Assembly (NCBI RefSeq): GCF_047470865.1
Contig: NZ_JAZDRH010000018.1
Location: forward strand, 4,401-68,400
Direction: 5' to 3'
Origin: JAZDRH01 sp047470865
GTDB lineage: Bacteria > Pseudomonadota > Gammaproteobacteria > Pseudomonadales > Pseudomonadaceae
Length of the DNA stretch: 64,000 nucleotides
Part shown: positions 60,779-64,000 of the stretch, piece after piece
Layout of the letters: every line of letters starts with the position of its first letter
How positions within the stretch are numbered: the first letter of the stretch is position 1
Program-made: the position numbers and the translations under genes
Notes under the pieces: generated by a model
What the model was told of the DNA's origin: nothing
The model's input: only the letters and a program-made list of their open reading frames with translations
Databases searched by the model: none

Positions 60779-62224
60779 TTATTCTTCCAGATCTAACTCG
60801 GCGGCTTCTTCTGTTGATGCTTTGGCTAGCATGGTTTTACGCTCAGTATCCATTTGCGCCATAAGTGGTTGGCTTATGGTTTTAAAGCGAGCTAACTCTT
60901 TACTATTTAAAGGATCTGCAGTGGGTAGCTTTTGGCTCAAAGGATCAACGTGAGTACCATTTACTTGGAACTCATAGTGCAAATGTGGACCAGTTGCTAG
61001 CCCCGTCATACCAACATAGCCTACAACTTGACCTTGAGTAACTCTGCTACCTGATTTTAAACCTTTAGCGATATTTTTCATGTGAGCGTAAAGTGTTTGG
61101 TATGAGTTGCCATGTTTAATGATAACAGTATTACCATAGCCACCGCGCCAACCTGCATGAATCACAGTACCATTACCTGTCGCTACAATAGGGGTGCCTG
61201 TAGGGGCGGCATAATCAACGCCTTTATGAGCACGAATTTTATTGAGTACGGGGTGGCGGCGACCTGGGTTAAAACGAGAACTAATCCGGCTGAACTCTAC
61301 AGGCGTTCTAATAAAAGCTTTACGCATGCTACGGCCTTCAGCTGTATAGTAGCTAGCAATACCATGAGAGTCAGCATAACGAATAGCCGTGTATTCTTTC
61401 CCTTTATTCACAAAGCGTGCTGCTAGAATTTTACCAGCGCCTACCATTTGTCCATTTACTGTTTTTTTCTCGTAAATTAACTCAAACTCATCGCCAGAGC
61501 GTATATCTTGCGCAAAGTCGATGTCATATCCAAAAATATTAGCTAAGGCTAGAGTCGTTGAGTAAGGTAGGTTAGCTTCTTTTGACGCTCCCATCAAAGA
61601 GCTATGAATCACGCCTCGGGTATACTGCTTTTCTATTTCAGGAACAATAACATCTTTTGCAAACTTAAAATTATCAGTTTCAGGGTCTTTAACTGCAGAG
61701 ATGCTTTCAAGTTTATTTAGAGCTATAGATAAGGAAATCAAGTCGCCTTCAGGGCTTAATTCAAAGACTAATTCTTGTCCAGCATTGAGGCGGCTAAAGG
61801 CTTTAGCTTCTTTATGGCTATTTAGCACTTTATACATAGTACTATTGGTTAGGCCGGCCTGGTTGAACATAGAGGATAAGGTATCACCACTGTTTATAGT
61901 CAGCTTCACTACTTTATTAGTAGGTAAAACAGAATTGATGTGGAAGTTCGTAGCGTTAATGCCTGGAATAAAAGTTTCACTAATAGGTGAAGCCTTTTTG
62001 GCGAAGTGGGGCTGATTGAGCAAATCTTCAAGCGATAAGGCTTGTGAGAAATTCTCAGTATCTAACTCTGAAGTGTCTAGGTTCAGATTGGAAAATGTTT
62101 TTTTAGCCTCTACATCTTGAGATGGATAGATAAGTAACGAGAGGCCTACTAATGCGAATATACTGCCAGCCACTAAAAGCTGGTTTTTTGTATAACGCTT
62201 CGCTATTGGAGTCTTAGTAATCAT
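60779..62224 (-). CDS. M23-family murein endopeptidase (MepM-like)
   Basis: 481 residues. Membrane anchor about 14-33; LysM-like or OapA domain (about 115-165: LTINSGDTLSSMFNQAGLT); LytM/M23 domain with Zn ligands in RAHKGVDYAAPTG (His, Asp) and PHLHYEF (His-x-His). It should cut D,D-cross-links in peptidoglycan during growth. Divergent from tyrS. Confidence 0.92.
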   Translation of the reverse strand: MITKTPIAKRYTKNQLLVAGSIFALVGLSLLIYPSQDVEAKKTFSNLNLDTSELDTENFSQALSLEDLLNQPHFAKKASPISETFIPGINATNFHINSVLPTNKVVKLTINSGDTLSSMFNQAGLTNSTMYKVLNSHKEAKAFSRLNAGQELVFELSPEGDLISLSIALNKLESISAVKDPETDNFKFAKDVIVPEIEKQYTRGVIHSSLMGASKEANLPYSTTLALANIFGYDIDFAQDIRSGDEFELIYEKKTVNGQMVGAGKILAARFVNKGKEYTAIRYADSHGIASYYTAEGRSMRKAFIRTPVEFSRISSRFNPGRRHPVLNKIRAHKGVDYAAPTGTPIVATGNGTVIHAGWRGGYGNTVIIKHGNSYQTLYAHMKNIAKGLKSGSRVTQGQVVGYVGMTGLATGPHLHYEFQVNGTHVDPLSQKLPTADPLNSKELARFKTISQPLMAQMDTERKTMLAKASTEEAAELDLEE

Positions 62225-62354
62225 AGGCGAGCAATACTGAAAAATAATGGCAAAATAATAGTAAAATGAAATTAAGTCGAAACCGCTGTGAGTTCAAGCA
62301 AATACTTGAGAAGCACTGTGCTACGTCAATCTTTCTAGCTTAGCAGTCTTTTGT

Positions 62355-62388
62355 GAAAAAAAAGTTGCTTTAGTTCCGCAAGCAACAA
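62355..62388 (-). terminator. Intrinsic-terminator-like hairpin in the leader of the M23 gene
   Basis: Stem GTTGCTT 62364-62370 with AAGCAAC 62380-62386; on the minus strand a run of 8 T follows directly. It lies between divergent genes, pointing to the M23 gene. No coding region precedes it on that strand, so it may be a leader attenuator or stop stray antisense transcripts. Confidence 0.5.
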
Positions 62389-62473
62389 ATAAAACATATT
62401 TTTCGGTTGTTTTTACAGCTTAATCTTGTATCGTGAAGTTTCTTAATTCATGTTTGTTATCGTGGAATAGTTG

Positions 62474-63670
62474 ATGAAAGCCGTTGAAGAACAATTGGCG
62501 CTCCTTAAGCGTGGAGCTGAAAACCTTTGGGTTGAGTCAGAGTTGGTAGAGAAATTAAAGACAGGACGTCAGCTGCGTGTAAAGGCAGGGTTTGATCCAA
62601 CTGCACCAGATTTACACTTAGGGCATACTGTTGTTTTAAATAAGCTACGTCAGTTTCAGGAGTTGGGACACAAGGTTCTATTCTTAATTGGCGACTTTAC
62701 TGGCAGTATAGGTGATCCTAGTGGGAAAAGCGCTACACGCCCTCCGCTCACCCGAGAGCAGGTATTAGCTAACGCTGAAACCTATAAAGAACAAGTATTT
62801 AAAATTCTTAAGCCTGAGTTGACCGAAGTTGTATTTAACTCAACATGGTTAGACAAGCTATCTCCTGCAGACTTTATTCGCCTGGCTTCGCGCTATACCG
62901 TGGCGCGTATGTTAGAGCGCGATGACTTTCAAAAGCGCTACACGTCGCACCAACCTATAGCTATTCATGAATTCTTATATCCACTAGTTCAGGGATATGA
63001 CTCTGTTGCTTTGCAAGCTGATGTGGAGCTAGGCGGTACAGATCAAACCTTCAATGTCTTAATGGGGCGCGAATTACAGCGCAGCTATGAGCAGGAACCA
63101 CAATGCGTTATCACAATGCCTTTATTGGAAGGATTGGATGGCGTCAATAAAATGTCCAAATCTTTAGGTAACTATGTTGGTATTAGTGAAGCGCCTGGCG
63201 TGATGTACCAGAAGTTGCTTTCTATGCCAGATGAACTGATTTGGCGCTACTTCGAACTTTTAAGTTTCCGCTCGCTAGAAGAAATAGAGAAACTTAAGCA
63301 GGAAATGCAAGCTGGGCGAAACCCGCGTGATATTAAAATTGAATTAGCACATGAGTTAATTACACGCTTTCACGGCGAGGAAGCTGCTGCTAATGCTCAT
63401 AAATCAGCGGGTAATCGCATGGCAGATGGTGAGTTGCCAGAAGACTTACCGGAAATTACGTTGGCTACAAATGAAGCTTTACCTATTTCCGCTGTACTAA
63501 ATAAAGCAGCTTTAGTGAAAAACTCAGCAGCAGCGAGAGATTTACTGAATGCAGGTAGTGTTAAAGTTGATGGGCAAGTGGTTACGCGTGACTTCATTTG
63601 TCAGTTAGATACCCCTTACTTATGCCAAGCAGGTAAGAAAGCCTTTGCTCGCATCATCTTAAAAAAGTAA
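62474..63670 (+). CDS. tyrS: Tyrosyl-tRNA synthetase TyrS
   Basis: 398 residues from the ATG at 62474; a TTG directly before it is less likely. Class I synthetase: HLGHTVVLN (HIGH motif) near residues 47-55, KMSKS near 230, C-terminal S4 RNA-binding domain (ARDLLNAGSVKVDGQVV). TyrZ-like type used by Pseudomonas. The ribosome site is weak (GGAA). Confidence 0.95.
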   Translation: MKAVEEQLALLKRGAENLWVESELVEKLKTGRQLRVKAGFDPTAPDLHLGHTVVLNKLRQFQELGHKVLFLIGDFTGSIGDPSGKSATRPPLTREQVLANAETYKEQVFKILKPELTEVVFNSTWLDKLSPADFIRLASRYTVARMLERDDFQKRYTSHQPIAIHEFLYPLVQGYDSVALQADVELGGTDQTFNVLMGRELQRSYEQEPQCVITMPLLEGLDGVNKMSKSLGNYVGISEAPGVMYQKLLSMPDELIWRYFELLSFRSLEEIEKLKQEMQAGRNPRDIKIELAHELITRFHGEEAAANAHKSAGNRMADGELPEDLPEITLATNEALPISAVLNKAALVKNSAAARDLLNAGSVKVDGQVVTRDFICQLDTPYLCQAGKKAFARIILKK

Positions 63671-63695
63671 AAGCACAACTTTTTTAAATTAATTG

Positions 63696-63723
63696 TTGAC
63701 AATGAATGGGCGTGCTGTAGAAT
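63696..63723 (+). promoter_or_regulatory. rRNA operon promoter P1
   Basis: TTGACA 63696-63701 and TAGAAT 63718-63723, spacing 16, with an AT-rich UP-like stretch before it (63679-63695) and a GCGC discriminator after the -10 box. Confidence 0.8.
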
Positions 63724-63823
63724 GCGCGTCCACCAACAGGGCAGCAGGTTAAACGGTTGATCTTGTTGAAGTTTCAAGGGTTTTTACTTCACAAAGAAGT
63801 TAAACGAAAGTTTAAAATAATCC

Positions 63824-63851
63824 TTGACACTAAGTTAGGTTGCTGTAAGAT
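63824..63851 (+). promoter_or_regulatory. rRNA operon promoter P2
   Basis: TTGACA 63824-63829 and TAAGAT 63846-63851, spacing 16, GC-rich discriminator (ACGCAG) and AT-rich upstream DNA. Same design as P1, 128 bases downstream. Confidence 0.8.
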
Positions 63852-63888
63852 ACGCAGCCTTGATTGAGACGATGAGTTGTCTTAATCA

Positions 63889-63906
63889 CAGTTCTTTAAA
63901 AATTGA
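63889..63906 (+). promoter_or_regulatory. boxA antitermination signal of the rRNA leader
   Basis: CAGTTCTTTAAAAATTG, close to the boxA consensus of rRNA leaders, followed by the spacer found before 16S in Pseudomonas. Binds NusB/S10 complex. Confidence 0.7.
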
Positions 63907-63985
63907 ATCAAGCAATTCGTGTGGGTGCTTGTGTAGAAAGACTGAGGATCGCAAGATTTATCAGCAACACAAGTAGCTCTGTGAA

Positions 63986-64000
63986 TTCACAAGAGTTTAT
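63986..64000 (+). rRNA. rrs: 16S rRNA, first bases only
   Basis: The window ends in ACAAGAGTTTAT, close to the universal 16S start (AGAGTTTGATC). With promoters and boxA at the correct distance this is most likely the 5' end of 16S. Too short to be certain. Confidence 0.5.

Noticed and set aside
1..64000. tRNA genes, CRISPR arrays, prophage structural genes
   Set aside because: None found by reading both strands; I cannot run a covariance search, so a divergent tRNA could be missed.

Overview
The window looks like a chromosomal segment of a moderately AT-rich gammaproteobacterium of the Pseudomonadaceae type. The right third runs vfr, osmC-like, speD, coq7, HIT, AAA ATPase, hemJ-like, argC, erpA, anmK, M23 peptidase, tyrS, rRNA leader. 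As I recall it, this is the order seen in Pseudomonas around vfr to tyrS/16S. SpeD, Coq7 and ArgC are close to Pseudomonas proteins, but the base composition is poorer in GC than in typical Pseudomonas, which would fit a low-GC relative such as the Thiopseudomonas/Oblitimonas group (inference).

Layout. 1-2728: tctCBA tripartite tricarboxylate transporter, tctC cut by the window edge. 2757-3440: CHAP-domain amidase. 3544-12307: an almost complete molybdate-uptake and molybdenum-cofactor region (modE, moeA, moaE, moaD, moaC, mobA, moaB, a second moeA, modCBA, moaA) with a ModE-type operator before modA. 12591-20280: a small exported protein, an LTA-synthase-like sulfatase, a penicillin-acylase-family hydrolase, tatD and prfC.

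20211-42818 is a decayed SXT/R391-like integrative conjugative element inserted in the 5' end of prfC. The first codons of prfC are duplicated as direct repeats at both ends (20210-20256 and 42772-42818, 46 of 47 bases equal), and the displaced native start of prfC lies at 42836. Of the conjugation machinery only traL, traE, traK, traB, traV, traA, a DsbC-like gene and fragments are left. No integrase, relaxase, TraC, TraG or TraN is present. The element is crowded with conflict systems: AbiE (abiEi/abiEii), HigBA-like, HipBA, an EcoR124I-like type IC restriction system with a RhuM gene inside the locus, and a WYL-domain regulator. A 9.5-kb part holding the restriction system is bounded by 95-bp inverted repeats. 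Three element genes each carry a single in-frame amber codon. A 300-base chain of hairpins precedes the first element gene.

42998-48623: an iron-linked region (TonB-dependent receptor, then PepSY-type, DUF2271, DUF4198 and flavodoxin/reductase genes) with two Fur-like boxes. 48711-53709: SIMPL protein, RegBA/RoxSR-type redox two-component pair, vfr, OsmC-like, speD. 53754-63670: coq7, HIT, AAA ATPase, DUF805, hemJ, argC, erpA, anmK, M23 peptidase, tyrS. 63671-64000: tandem strong promoters and boxA of a ribosomal RNA operon, with 16S apparently starting in the last bases.
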